From Eledone cirrhosa (Eukaryota; Mollusca; Cephalopoda; Octopoda; Eledonidae): DNA of 64,000 nucleotides. The notes under the pieces were generated by a model, which searched no databases, was not told the origin of the DNA, and saw nothing but the letters and a program-made list of their open reading frames with translations. The position numbers and the translations under genes are program-made. The DNA lies in assembly GCA_964016885.1 (NCBI GenBank), contig OZ024742.1, positions 117,187,323 to 117,251,322 of the forward strand, read 5' to 3'. Each line of letters opens with the position of its first letter. Position 1 is the first letter of the stretch. Of this stretch, positions 10,891-22,239 are shown piece by piece.

Positions 10891-11159
10891 ACTAAAACAT
10901 ATTTGTTGCAATACATAGGTAGAATTTGAATTAAATTTAACCCTCTTCATACCAACTATGCTCAAGACTGCCCCATAAAACTACCCATTTTAAATTTGCC
11001 GATCATAATTTTATAACTCAGAACATTTTGTTAAGTTATGTTTCAAACACCAGCTTGCTAACAAAGTTAATTATTCTACTAAATCCCTGCAACTTTTTAT
11101 TATTATTATAATTTTCAAACTTAATAGGAAAATATTGATAGAACAGTATGTATTCATAT

Positions 11160-11222
11160 GCGCGCGTGCACACACATGCACACAAACGCACGCACACATG
11201 CACACACACGCACACATGTGTC
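11160..11222. repeat. CA/CG-rich microsatellite
   Basis: Imperfect (CA)n with CG steps over about 60 bases. Confidence 0.8.
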
Positions 11223-11463
11223 TGCATATGTGTCAGAAGTATGAGAATGAAAGGGTGACAAAACTATGACTATCAGAAATTAATACCTTGCAGTGTTTAA
11301 TGTTTACTACCAAACTCACCATCCTAGTTTATAGAGAGACAGTTTAAAGAGGGTGTGGATCTAATTATGAACTGGATTTTTTCTTCGATGTTGAAAAATA
11401 AAAGAGAACAGTAACAAATAAAAACAAAGAAAATGTTTAAAAATTAGAGGGAAAGAGAGTCGA

Positions 11464-11636
11464 CATTATTGTCGACTAGGTTTGAATTCAGAATGCTAAG
11501 TTCACTTACAAAGGTGTTTCGTCCAATGCTCTAACAATTCTACCAATCTACTACTCTGGACTGGTACTTTATTTTATCTATCTCAAAAGAATGAAAGGCA
11601 AAGTTAACCCAGAAGGCTTTGAACTTTGTTTTTTTA
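11464..11636 (-). mobile_element. Two partial old SINE-A fragments
   Basis: A head fragment (11464-11552; GAATTCAGAATG to TACCAATCTACTAC) directly followed by a body fragment (11556-11636; GGTACTTTATTTTATC to GAACTTTG), same orientation. Neither is complete. Confidence 0.55.
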
Positions 11637-11894
11637 TGTTGTAAATAACTGCTATCATTACCTATAAAACTAGCATAATTTGTATGTTCATAAAATAAAA
11701 AAGAAAACCAAGCAAAAAATCTCCCAAAAAGTGCCTCCAAAATTGCTAACAGTGTGTGCCTCAATGTGGTTCCTCATCTGATAATTTCTAGCAGTCAAAT
11801 TTCATTCAAATCACAATGTCTTATAAAAATACATTGGACTATATAAAAAAGTGTATAGTCAATCAGGCTTGACATGAGACAAAACTATTAATCA

Positions 11895-11915
11895 CTATTC
11901 CTGTTACTACTACTA

Positions 11916-12005
<90 letters not shown>

Positions 12006-12014
12006 TTACTACTA
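11895..12014. repeat. (TAC)n array with a TGC core
   Basis: About 120 bases of trinucleotide repeat; the centre changes from TAC to TGC and back. Confidence 0.95.
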
Positions 12015-12091
12015 TAATAAAAACAATTGAAAACTAAATATAATTGGAGATATCAATATAAATTGAAAATATATATTAATAATCTTATAAT

Positions 12092-12265
12092 TGTTTCTAC
12101 TTTAGGCACAAGGCCAGAAATTACCCAGTGCATTACTGGTACTTTATTTTATCGACCCCGTAAGGATGAAAGGCAAAGTCAACCTCGGCGGGATTTGAAC
12201 TCAGATCGTAAAGGGACGTAACTATGTTGGAAAGATTGGCATCCGACCCTCTACCGATACTGCCA
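12092..12265 (-). mobile_element. SINE-A copy
   Basis: Runs from TGTTTCTAC (3' end) to GATACTGCCA; the last head bases are missing. The 3' flank reads ATTATAAG on the SINE strand. A clear second duplication was not found. Confidence 0.85.
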
Positions 12266-12349
12266 CATTGATGGGGGACCCTCCAAGTGTGTCAAAGACA
12301 TAACAACCTCTCTTATGCTGGGGCCATGTTAAATTGAACTCAGAAAAAC

Positions 12350-12490
12350 GTGGGACTATATGTTAGCAAAATGCAGATACTCAGCCTGTTTGGGAGTTAT
12401 GTAGCCCCACTTCAGTACTGACTCAGTCTGTAGAGACCCATCCAACCCTTGCTAGCAGAGAAAATGGATGTTAAATGATGATGATAATAA
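12350..12490 (+). mobile_element. SINE-B/RTE tail-type fragment
   Basis: Ends with CCCATCCAACCCTTGCTAGC, AGAAAATGGATGTTAAATG and (GAT)n, as do the RTE and SINE-B tails elsewhere. A related piece lies at 19255-19350. Confidence 0.5.
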
Positions 12491-12840
12491 TTGACATGTA
12501 TAAACCACCCCCTCTATCACCATCTCTAAATAAATCAAAACCGACATTTTCCCTAACTGCAATTACCATGCTAAAATAATCTACAAACTTATACCTTCAC
12601 CTTAGATCAGGCAGTCAAAGAATAGAAAGAGTAAGTCAAAGAGAGAGAGAAGTCAAGGGAAGAGGGAGAGCAAAGGGGAAATTGGGATAGCTACATTTGT
12701 AGATTAAGAAAGAAAACAGAAAATGAGTCCTATATATTTATAAAAAAAACAAAGAAAAACAAGATAAAATATATATATATATATATTGTGTAGCAGTGCT
12801 GTCAGTTAAAATGGTGAATATGTTTATTGTACTTAGATAT

Positions 12841-12965
12841 TGATTTCTAACTTAGGCACAAGGCCAGAAGCTTTTAGAGGAAGAGCAAAGCTAATTAACT
12901 CAATCTCAGTACTTGTTTGTTACTCGATTTTATCGACCCTGGAAGGACGAAAAGCAAAGTTGTCT
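12841..12965 (-). mobile_element. Degenerate old SINE-A copy
   Basis: TTAGGCACAAGGCCAG, ATTTTATCGACCCTGGAAGG and AAAGCAAAGTT identify it; the head is absent. Confidence 0.6.
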
Positions 12966-13624
12966 GTTTGTCCTGTGTTCTGTGTATGAAATGCATAGCT
13001 GCCTTCTGAAGCATTTGTACATGAATGCCTGGATTCTTCATTCCATGTTAGCTGTAAGAGTTCAGTTCTCATACAAAAGGATTGAGGTAACCAGGGAATT
13101 GTACAATTTGAGTATCATATGAAAACTAAGGGAATTGTTTTCCAAATGATGTTCAGTTTTATCATGACAGAAGAAGCCTGGCCAAGTATTGCCAAAAGCA
13201 TACCAAAAATGGAAAAATTGTATACAGCAATACATAGCAACCCTTAATATATTATTTATAATTATGAAACCTAAAAAAAATAGTATAAAATTGCTATAAC
13301 TAGATTCATTATTTAGTGTTTTCATTTTTTGGTATTTCATTATATTAATTTATTCAAGCAATGAACCAGTAACAGGTAAATCTGACAAAAATAAGCATTT
13401 TATTAACAAAGAATCTGTGAATTGATTTTTAGAAACAAAATTTACTAAATAGTGTCTAGAATCAGTTGAGGAAACAGATTAACATTTCAATTAGACATAT
13501 TTCTATTTCTATAGAAATTTAGATAGAAAACTTCTGCTTCCTTGTTTTGTTAGTATAACAAAATAAAAAACAACTATTATGAAATGAAATTGAACAGCAA
13601 TTTAAATTGAAATATAAAAATAAT

Positions 13625-13832
13625 GGTTTCTGATTTAGGCACAAAGCCAACAATTTTTGGGAATATGGGAAAGGGAAAGTCGATTAAATCAACTCCAGTG
13701 CATAACTGATACTTTATTTTATCACCCTCTGTCCTCGATAAGGGTGAAAGACAAAGCTAACAATGGTTGGATTTAATTATTTGCCACAAAGAATGTTGTC
13801 CAATGTTCTAATGATACTGTCAATCCACCACT
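13625..13832 (-). mobile_element. Old-subfamily SINE-A copy
   Basis: Has the longer old-type centre (TGGGAATATGGGAAAGGG, GTCGATTAAATCAA) absent from young copies, and a head ending CAATCCACCACTCC. The 3' flank reads ATTATTTTTA. It abuts the 3' end of the Dong-like element at 13836. Confidence 0.75.
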
Positions 13833-13900
13833 CCTATAATAATAATTTTTTTTTTTCATTTTATAAGGTTTTTCTAGCAATTGGTTGCTAGTTACAGCAC

Positions 13901-14125
13901 ATTAATTGAACTCAGATCAGGGCGGTGGATTGGCAGTATCGGTAGAGGGTTTGACGCCATGCTTTCCAGCATAGTTACGTCCCTTTATGATCTGAGTTCA
14001 AATCCCGCCGAGGTTGACTTTGCCTTTCATCCTTACGGGGTCGATAAAATAAAGTAGCAGTAATGCACTGGGTAATTGCTGGCCTTGTGCCTAAAGTAGA
14101 AACAATTAATTGAACTCAGATCAGT
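13901..14125 (+). mobile_element. SINE-A with perfect 20-base target duplication
   Basis: The SINE spans 13921-14105. The 20-base duplication starting ATTAATTGAACTC lies at 13901-13920 and 14106-14125, identical on both sides. The element ends exactly at GTAGAAACA with no own tail. It sits inside the Dong-B 3' untranslated region, so it is younger than that element. Confidence 0.95.
13931..14006 (+). promoter_or_regulatory. Internal RNA polymerase III-type A and B boxes of SINE-A
   Basis: TGGCAGTATCGGTAGAGGG (13931-13949) is A-box-like and GAGTTCAAATCCC (13994-14006) is close to the B-box consensus. They place the SINE head among tRNA-derived retroposons. A-box match is weak; B-box match is good. 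Confidence 0.55.
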
Positions 14126-14133
14126 CCCTGTAA

Positions 14134-14605
14134 TCAGAGGCACAAAAAATTGTGTAGGATTTTTGCAATGCTAGTGATGTTAGAAATTTTTGTACTGCTT
14201 ATGAAGTTGGGTATCCTAAGGAATTTTATGAACGACGTAAGACTTTTAGGGGCTGAGACTAGTGCTCCTGTGATGATTGGCACAACTTCTGTCTCTATAT
14301 GGTAATCAGTTCTAATAGTGCCTGCAAGGTCTGCATACTTATTGATCTTTTCGATTTTGTTTTCAGCCACATTCTGGTCTTGCAATATGAATTAGTCTAT
14401 TTTTTTTTTTTTGTGGGAGGTACAACAATATCAGGGTGGTTGTATTGGACTTTGTGCTCTTGATTTCAAGGTCCCAAAATAAGTCTACTCCTGCCCCTGA
14501 TAAGCAGAATTCAAGAAGAGTTTGTTTGTACCACTGACATAGCATTTCTATGTGGTATTTTTTAATCGTCCGATAAGACACAGTGCATAGGCGCCGATGC
14601 TCCAT
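14134..14605 (-). pseudogene. REL endonuclease remnant of Dong-B
   Basis: Read across frames, the minus strand gives a region ending YNHPDIVV (nuclease PD motif), an eroded A-rich spot at 14400-14415 with a frameshift, then DQNVAENKIEKINKYADLAG and EVVPIITGALVSAPKSL to the stop. It aligns by eye with residues 385-500 of the R4-A frame at 55-1575. At least one frameshift and one stop break it. Confidence 0.7.
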
Positions 14606-14609
14606 TTTA

Positions 14610-15085
14610 TTAGGTGGCAGAGGGGGTGAGGCTATCTTTCTTTACCATTCTCTTGGCTTCATTTAATTCCTCCTGAGTTACCTCGATTATTTCGCATTTC
14701 TTGGTTGCTTTGGCAAACGACACATTTGCGGTGGTATTGATGATTTTGTTGTTATTGTTATTTTTAGTTTCGGTTGTGGTGGCGTCAGTGGAGTTCGGTG
14801 TAGAAGAGTCGATTCTGGGTGAATCCATTTCGATGTCACGAGATAATAATTTCTTTCTTTCTTTTGTTTCTGTTGTTGCTGTGGTGAGGTGGGGGTGGCG
14901 GTTTTAACACCTGCAGTTTTTGGTAATGGCGGGAAATGAATGTCTGCATGAGACAAATTTAAATTATTGCTACTGCTTATATTTTTAGTGTTGACAAACG
15001 TAGTAATATTTACAATGGTGGTGTTGGTGTGAGGTGTTAGTTTGTGAGGAACGCTGTCAGCTTGGTGTAGCTGTGAGTCGTCCAT
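14610..15085 (-). pseudogene. N-terminal frame of Dong-B, frameshifted
   Basis: Begins MDDSQLHQADSVPHK at 15085 and is rich in Ser, Thr, Asn and Gln. A shift near 14855 moves the reading to a second frame (MDSPRIDSS...) that ends VKKDSLTPSAT at 14610. The second part contains an acidic stretch CEIIEVTQEELNEAKR. I assign it to the element because of position and of its own leader upstream; no nucleic-acid-binding motif is visible. Confidence 0.5.
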
Positions 15086-15299
15086 GATTTTTTCAAAGAA
15101 ATTTTTGTTTGATAATTATAAAATTTTAAATTTTGGGCTCAAGGCCCCAATCTTTTGAGTGTCCTTTTCCGAAAGCAATATATGTGACCTTATAAACACT
15201 TAACAACAAAACGTTTCCAGAAATGGCAATTTGAAACAACTGAAAAACAACAAACCTTTGCGGAGCTCACGATAATACGATTTCCTACGTAGGTCGCCA

Positions 15300-15327
15300 A
15301 TAATAATAATAATAATAATAATAATAA
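15300..15327. repeat. (AAT)n array at the 5' end of Dong-B
   Basis: Nine AAT units directly abutting the element's 5' end. Confidence 0.9.
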
Positions 15328-15900
15328 GCTTCCTCAAGCATAAAATATAAATAAGCAAATGGAGGAAATGTGAATATAAATTTTAATTTACATGGAAATA
15401 TTTACATAATGATAAGAATAAAGGTGTACAAAATATGAGGCAGGCAGTGTTAGTGGGAAATCTCAGAAAGTTTAATATATTAGAAAGGAGAGAGAAATAA
15501 CTACAATGAATTTCAAATAGCATAGTAATATTTGTAAAAGGAAAAAAAAGCTAGGACAATATTGATGTGTTATTTCTTCAAAGCAGATCAAGCAGCATGC
15601 TCACCATATACAGTTCTTTGTATATACATACATTCTTTGGTTTTCATGAACATTTGTCATGACTTAGATATAAAATATAAAAACACATCCTTAGATGAAT
15701 ACAATCAGAAATAAATTTCATTCATGTTCAAATTCAATATAAATAATGGGGCAGGAAAAGCATCCTGTAAGCATATTGGCCAACATCTTTCACTGTAACT
15801 ACAAGTTTTTTTCATTCATTTGATGAATTGTTTTATGCAATTTCCTCAGTGATTCTGATATTGTTTTTTATCAGTGCAAAATAAAACAAACTATAGAATA

Positions 15901-15902
<2 letters not shown>

Positions 15903-15955
<53 letters not shown>
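15903..15955. repeat. (AAT)n microsatellite
   Basis: About 17 AAT units; no element was recognised beside it. Confidence 0.95.
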
Positions 15956-15957
<2 letters not shown>

Positions 15958-16360
15958 AAATAAGTGAATATAAAAACCATAGCTTTTATCTAAACTTTAG
16001 AATGAAATTATAAATACTTTGCATTTTTTTTCTGTCTATTTATAGATTTTCGTTAAAAAAATAATGAGTTCTATCTTAGAGATTAATGTTCCTAGCTATG
16101 AATAAAAACAGTAAAAACAATAATAAAATATGAAATAAAAAAATATTCTTGTCTATATTTTAGTGATGTATATATTTTGTTATAACAACTATAAATATTA
16201 TTCCAGTGGAATATTAAGTGAAGTGTGGAAATATGTCACAACTGTACTGATAATATTTTTTTGTGATATTTCAAATGAGATTACAAAGTCTCACCTTCAG
16301 CACGACCCTACTAAAAGAAAGACATATTTATTTGAAATATTCAATAGGAAAATAACAATA

Positions 16361-16571
16361 TATTATATAATTGTTTCTACTTTTGGCACAAGGCCATCAA
16401 TCATCCGAGTGCATTACTGGTACTTTATTTTATCGACCCCCGTAAGGATGAAAGGCAAAGTTAACCTTGGCGGGATTTGAACTCAGATCGTAAAGGGACA
16501 TAACTCTATGATGCAAAGCATGGCATCCGACCCTCTACCGATACTGCCAATCCACCGCCCTATTATATAAT
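16361..16571 (-). mobile_element. SINE-A with 11-base target duplication
   Basis: SINE at 16372-16560; TATTATATAAT at 16361-16371 and 16561-16571. On the SINE strand the target begins ATTATATA. Confidence 0.93.
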
Positions 16572-16619
16572 GTATTACAATATAATATATGGAATATAAT
16601 ATATATATTATATGATTAC

Positions 16620-17840
16620 ATCATCATCATCAGTTAATGTCTTCCCTGCTAGCACGGGTTCGACATGTCATCACAGATAGACCAGTATTCAAGTGGTGCC
16701 ACTGATTTCTATATGAGCCAGGAGCTCAACATATGATCTACATATAAGGGAGGTGGTCATGTCTATGGCACAACTAAAGAGTCCTTTTGACTCTTTGTTT
16801 GTTACATTTTCTATAGCTGTATGCCCTTCCTATCACCAACCATTTGACAGAGTGTAATGGGTGCAATTATCAAATAAATCACTGACATTAGAGAAGCTGA
16901 CATGCCCCTGATACAACTAAAGAGCATTCTTGACCATTTTTATCATTGTTTCTACAGTAGACTGCCCTTCATATTGCCAACTACCATACAAAGTGTGCTG
17001 TCAGTCTTTGACTCAACTGAAGAGCCCTCTCTAGTCTACTGATGGGGATGGCTTATATATTATGGGCTTGTACCAAGTCTGGAGGGATTTGATAGAGTTA
17101 AGCATGGTGAGTGGGAGAAGAAGGTGACTTCACGCCATGTGGGAGGTACTGTGGTGATGGTAGCTACTTATGGGCTATGACAGGTGTTTCAAGGCTTTAT
17201 AAGGTGAGGATCTAGAGCAGAGTTGTGTGGAGGAACCCTGGATAGCATGTATGTGTAAGGATTTGGGAGGGGCAGAGTTGTTACTGGAGAGATTATGGAT
17301 AGAGTTAAAGTGATGCTGAGAAAATATACTATGGGGTGGTTGTGGTTTTGAAGAAACGTGAAATTGATGGAGGTGCAGTGGTAGTTAAGGTAGTTACTAA
17401 AAGGTGAAGGTGAATGGGTCAGGTCAGGTCAAGTTTTAGGGTGGTAGAGAGCTCTTTACCAGCACAGTGTGTCACCAATCCTTTGATATATTTGCCATAA
17501 GTTTCAGCTTCTTGAGATTAGTTCTTATTATCTCATCCCATATCTTTTGGGGGATGCCTTTTCTACTAGTTCCACCCACTAGGATTTATTTGCATGTCTT
17601 TATAAAGCCAATAATCGTCATCATCATCCTCATTTGGCATTCTGTTTCTCTGCTAGTCAGTATTGGACATGTTATTTCTGATTGTTAAGTACTCAAGTGG
17701 AACCATTGACATCCAGGTGAATTAAGGGCTTGACATTTGAATCTACACTCTACCAAGTTAATTTTGTCATGGCACCAACACTAGAGATGTTCTCATATCC
17801 TTGACACAGCTGAAGAGTCCTTCTGACCCATTATTTATGG
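16620..17840 (-). mobile_element. Two decayed SINE/LINE tail copies flanking an RTE C-terminus
   Basis: Copies at about 16620-16830 and 17610-17840 share ATCATCATC, TTCAAGTGG and CTGAAGAGTCC words. Between them, 17465-17590 on the minus strand encodes an RTE C-terminal fragment (WDEIIRTNLKKLKL in frame pieces). The stretch 16850-17460 is G-rich and repetitive-looking but unassigned. A short further tail lies at 17880-17935. Confidence 0.45.
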
Positions 17841-17934
17841 AAATGTGCGAGTGTGTGTATATGCATATATATATACATATATTATCATCATCACCATTTA
17901 ATGTCCAATTTTCTATGCTAGCATAATTATACAT

Positions 17935-18090
17935 TAAACTATCACCAAATTGCACAATAATCTGTCACAACATTACTCAGCAATCTAGCTTCACATTACA
18001 CAGAAAACTGTCACAACATTACACATATTATGCATAATCCAAGCCACATCATACAGTGATCTGTCACCACATTATACAGTAAAGGACTGT
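17935..18090. repeat. Degenerate tandem repeat with TCTGTCACA core
   Basis: Three to four spaced repeats of CTGTCACAACATTACAC-like words over about 150 bases. Spacing is irregular. Confidence 0.4.
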
Positions 18091-18714
18091 ATACACTCTA
18101 ATATAAGCCAATCTGAATATAAGTGGACCCATTATTTTATGTCTGAGAAATGGGCAAAAATCCAAACTCTGAGTATAAATCAATGTGGTTAATAAATGCA
18201 TTATGTTTAGATTGCACAGCTTTGAAATTCTTATGAGTGGAGAATATATCTATGAAGTTTTAATATGTTGATATTTAAGTACAAGTTAAATAAAATGAGG
18301 CTTAAATACTCTGCATTGTTATACAATGATCGTTTACTTTAACAATTCTGAATGTATAAAATATAAATGTTACAAAACTCCATATTTTAATATATTTCCA
18401 TTAAAACATGACCCCTTTGACTGTCTTGAGAGTGTCAAAAACTTAGATCTTATTTCCTTCAAATTGAATGTAAAACTCAGCTATTTGGGCACCATATTCA
18501 ATTATTGATCAGAGATATTTTACTGTGTGTCTAGCAAACAAATGTGCTTCCAATTAATTATCTGTATTAGTTGAAAATTGAAATTATTTTCCATCTTTCA
18601 AGAAATCAACACTTTAAGCATAAACCCATTATGTTAATTTTACTTACTTTATGTTATGACATTGACTTTCTATTTTAATTTTGTCCATCTTACCATAATA
18701 TATTAAAGGGAATG

Positions 18715-19127
18715 AATGTATGTATGTATGTTCTTCTGGTTTTATAATTTTATAAAATGTTTACCAAGAGAGACTTGATTTCTAACATAGACACAAAACT
18801 CTTTCATGGAGTTTAAACATCAACTAGGTAGATATGTATGTAATTTCTGCATGCATGTGTGTGCAGGTATAGATGTTATTGTATGTGTGGATGTGGAAGT
18901 TTTGAGTTATATGTGTGCATATGTTTTGTATATGTACATGTGTACATGCAACCAACTATTACATACAGAATTTTTGGAATGTTTTACATATTTTACTGTT
19001 CCATTAATGGATTATACTTGAAATTTCCTAACTAGACATGTTCTTTCTACTTCTGTGAAGCCCAGCTTTTCAAGATTTGTACTGAGGCAGTTACTAACAT
19101 ATCCCAGTGCCCCAATAATCACAGGTA
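18715..19127 (-). mobile_element. REL-D LINE 3' end, copy 1
   Basis: The minus strand reads PVIIGALGYV-type endonuclease C-terminus, then NGTVK-like words, then the 3' untranslated region and an (ACAT)n tail. It is truncated at its 5' side at 19127, where copy 2 begins immediately. Confidence 0.75.
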
Positions 19128-19130
19128 TAT

Positions 19131-20540
19131 GTATTGATGTATGTATGTTCTTCTGGCTTTCTTTTTTTAACTTTTCACAAATAGACAGCTGGTTTCTTAT
19201 CCAGAAATAAAGCTTTTTTATTGGTATTTAGAAACCCCTGGCATATCTAAGACGTCAGTAGCTTTGTTTGAATACTGACTCAGCTGGTGATAAACTGCCC
19301 AAACCTTGCTAACAGGGAAAATGGACATTAAATTATAATGATAATGATGAATGACAACATCAACTAGGTAAATATCTATAACTGCCTACATGTGAGTATA
19401 TGTGCAGCTATGGATATTAATGCATGTGTGGATCTACATGATTTAAATGATATACATACACATATGTTTCTATATCTCCACATGCAGTTATTTCATGCTA
19501 AAAATTTGGAATGCTTTACGTATTTTTACAGTTCCATTAATGGACTGTACTTGCACCTTCCTAACTAACCATGCTTTATCTAGTTTTGGGATAGCCAGTG
19601 TCTCAAGATTTGTGTTGAGGCAGTTAGTAACATATCCATGTAGCCCAATGATCACAGGTAGAAATCTAAAGGTATAGTCAGTGTGGAGTATCTGTTAGTT
19701 CTTCGTTATATCAACATGAATGTTCTCCTTTTCTCTAATCATGCTTCAATTGGAGATAATACTAGGATGACATTCTCGAACAGCTGTTTAACCCTTTAAT
19801 GTTCAAACCGGCCAAAACCGGCCAGAATTCTCTACCTCTTTCTGTTGAAACTGGCTGTAACTGGTCGCTCAAACTGATGTTAAGGTATTGTTCTCAAAAT
19901 AAATACTTTCAAAATCTCATAGATTCGATATTATGTGAGATAATTATGTGAGGTAAAGCCTTTACCATGAAAATATAATAGTATATATAAAATAATGTGA
20001 ATGCTAAAGGGTTAAGATGTGAGTGACACTTTTTTTATATTTCACAGTCTGCATCTGTTGTCACATCTCTGTGTTTTACCTGCATTTTTATCCCTTTTGT
20101 GCATTAGGTATTTTGTTGGTATTTCCTGTTTCTGGATAGCAAAAGCATATCCTTCAAAGTCAGAGCCCATATTACAGTTTTTTTTATCAAAGACAGACTA
20201 CTTTGCTTATCAATATTACTTCGAAGTTTTCTGACACCATAGTCATGTTTGATATTCTGCTGATTTATTGCAGCTGTGCTGTGAAGCTTCCTTAGGTGTG
20301 TAGTTTTGGCCATCATTTAGGGAGTACTTCTTGAGAAGCTCCTTCCTAAATCTCATGATGTTATCTGTCTCGTTTAGACAGATTCCTTCTATGGGTGGGC
20401 TTCTAGGCTTGGTGGTTAGTAGGTGTTGTTGAAGTGATATAATATAACATTCAAAAGCTTTTTTAATCAATGTTACTCTTCTGCCTCCCTCTTTCTTTAT
20501 GCTGATGTGGAAATTTCTGCTGATGGCTGGATTGGATTGG
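19131..20540 (-). mobile_element. REL-D LINE copy 2, interrupted
   Basis: Continues from its own (ACAT)n tail at 19131 through the endonuclease C-terminus (19500-19690), with a short SINE-tail piece at 19255-19350. The piggyBac-like MITE at 19788-20015 splits it. Beyond it, 20019-20540 reads on the minus strand in frame pieces ISIKKEGGRRVTLIKKAFEC, PPIEGICLNETDNIMRFR and a distal SVTHI, resembling the region between RT and endonuclease. Those pieces are assigned by position and by memory of similar elements, so less certain than the C-terminus. Confidence 0.6.
19788..20015. mobile_element. piggyBac-like MITE with TTAA target duplication
   Basis: TTAA at 19788-19791 and 20012-20015 flanks an element whose ends are CCCTTTAATGTTCA and the complement of TGAATGCTAAAGGG. 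TTAA targets and CCC-initial ends are piggyBac features. It has no coding capacity. A related truncated copy lies at 60949-61071. Confidence 0.75.
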
Positions 20541-20769
20541 ATCTCTTATAGCATCCACACAAGTAGTCCAAATGTTGGTATGAAAACAAGTACAGCAAAC
20601 ACATCGTGAGCCATTTATTTATTGTATGCAGAGAGTTCTGATAATCATAGTTTCCTTTTCTAGGTGTTTTGTTTCCAAGTTAATTGTTCTTTGTTACAAA
20701 TTTCCTCATAAGATATATTTTCTTCAAATGTATGTGTGTATGTTACTTACACAAAGTACCATCGTTAAA

Positions 20770-20945
20770 ATTTAGGTAACAAAAGTCTTGGATATTTTTT
20801 CTGTTCTGGTTATAGACTGAATTAATAAAGTGTGTGTTAACTGGTTAATTTCTGTCTGAAGAGCCCAACTTTTGTAGATTGTCATTTAGGTATTTGCTAA
20901 CATAGCCCTAATAAGTATTGGCTGAATTGATGTGATCATATTTAT
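20770..20945 (-). mobile_element. REL-D LINE C-terminal fragment, copy 3
   Basis: Minus-strand frame pieces LNDNLQKLGSS and LIQSITRTEKISKTF align with NCLNTNLEKLGF and VQSINGTVKICKTF of the copy at 62760-63165. Confidence 0.6.
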
Positions 20946-21455
20946 TATACATAATAATAAACTATAGATGATGGATGAGAGATGCTCTTGAGAGTACGAC
21001 TGAGGTACCACACAAACTGAGGTGTTGTCTGTCCCTCCCTACTGTCCCTTTCTTTCCTTGCTTGATCTTTTAATATGTTTAATTGGTTGTCATTCATGAT
21101 ATCTTATTAATGACAATAAAGGGAGGAGTGCAAGACAGTGTCTGTTTTATATTTTTTTATCCTGTTAGTAAAATAAGTTGGATTACTTTGAATAAATAAT
21201 GTTATCAATTACTTTGAATATATAATATTATATAATTTATCAACTAAATTTTATAATACATGATAAAACATAAATAATTTAATGTATTGCTTATTTCAAG
21301 ATTCACTTCTTTTAAAAGTTTCGAATTTCAACTTCTGGTATATCGCCACCCCTACCACTTCAGCTACCATAGACAGAGGGAGAAAGAAAGAGAGTGTCTG
21401 AAGATAGAGATATAGACAGAATGACTATGTGACAGATAAATATATATAAATAGAT

Positions 21456-21464
<9 letters not shown>

Positions 21465-21495
<31 letters not shown>
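21465..21495. repeat. (AG)n microsatellite
   Basis: AG run of about 32 bases. Confidence 0.9.
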
Positions 21496-21498
<3 letters not shown>

Positions 21499-21724
21499 TG
21501 AAGAGATTAGGATTTTTTTCAACACCCTGACGCATATGTCTGTGTGTGTGTATGTGCATATACATACATTTATATGAATGAGTATATAACTATAATCGCT
21601 CAAACACACACACTTTTAAAAATACACACTCACAGACATACATTCACACAAATACACATACTTTCACACACACATAATACATTCACACAAACACACACAC
21701 ATACATTTACACAAATACATACAT

Positions 21725-21965
21725 ACAGATCGATGGTATTTAAGGATTTTATTCTGTTTGGCTGCGGATGCAGTAGCTCTCGCCCTTACCGCTGGGGATG
21801 GGGTAAGAAGGAAATGAGTCACTGACTGTGACATACCAGATAAGGCACTTGCCTCTTGACCAAGGGCACAGGGTAAGATCGTTAGGTCTTTTCCCATCAA
21901 TTCTGGACAACACAGACGGTTCCAAAATTGAGAGGATGTTTGCCCAGGCCAAAGCTCTTAAGTGG
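21725..21965 (-). pseudogene. Fragment with a PD-(D/E)XK-like motif, source element unknown
   Basis: The minus strand gives RIDGKRPNDLTLCPWSRGK then CLIWYVTVSDSF, and after a frameshift PAVRARATASAAKQNK. I recall conserved invertebrate sequences of the pattern GKRPDG...PW..GK.L.WDVTV at the C-terminus of reverse-transcriptase-type proteins. The RPN (for RPD) and WYVTV (for WDVTV) changes would hit both acidic residues of such a nuclease core. No RT lies beside it. Assignment is from memory. Confidence 0.5.
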
Positions 21966-22065
21966 TAATAGGACAGTGTGTGTATGTGTGCACGAGTTTG
22001 TTGGCATTCTTAAATTAAAGATGTGTATGTCATTAACCCATGCTAATATGGAAGATAGACATTAA

Positions 22066-22067
<2 letters not shown>

Positions 22068-22101
<34 letters not shown>

Positions 22102-22155
22102 TGTGTGTGTGTGTGTGTGTGTGTCATATATATATATATATATATATGTGTGTGT
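22068..22155. repeat. Compound (ATG)n(TG)n(TA)n microsatellite
   Basis: Three pure runs in sequence; the ATG part may be a leftover GAT tail. Confidence 0.85.
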
Positions 22156-22239
22156 CACTGTTTTTAAGTTAGACATGTGAGTATCCCCTTCCTTCATTTT
22201 ATACACACATACATTCACACAAACGCACAGACACACATA

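Larger units (their letters stand above)
13836..15299 (-). mobile_element. Internally deleted R4/Dong-like element (family Dong-B)
   Basis: A minus-strand LINE-derived element keeping both ends. Its 5' end abuts an ATT array at 15300-15327 and its 3' end (near 13836-13850) is A-rich followed by ATTATTATTATAG. Between them are a 5' leader of about 215 bases, an N-terminal low-complexity frame, and directly after it the C-terminal REL endonuclease. The reverse transcriptase is missing. A SINE-A is inserted in its 3' untranslated region at 13921-14105. This is a mini-LINE that could only move with help. Confidence 0.75.

Noticed and set aside
13921..14010. Possible functional tRNA gene
   Set aside because: B-box-like sequence is present but no cloverleaf or acceptor pairing is apparent, and the unit is a repeated SINE head.
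14701..14907. A hydrophobic Val/Leu-rich plus-strand frame resembling a signal peptide
   Set aside because: It is the complement of the Thr/Asn/Gln-rich N-terminal frame of Dong-B.
17040..17460. G-rich stretch as a possible gene or CpG island
   Set aside because: Few CpG, no long frame, and it lies between decayed repeat copies.
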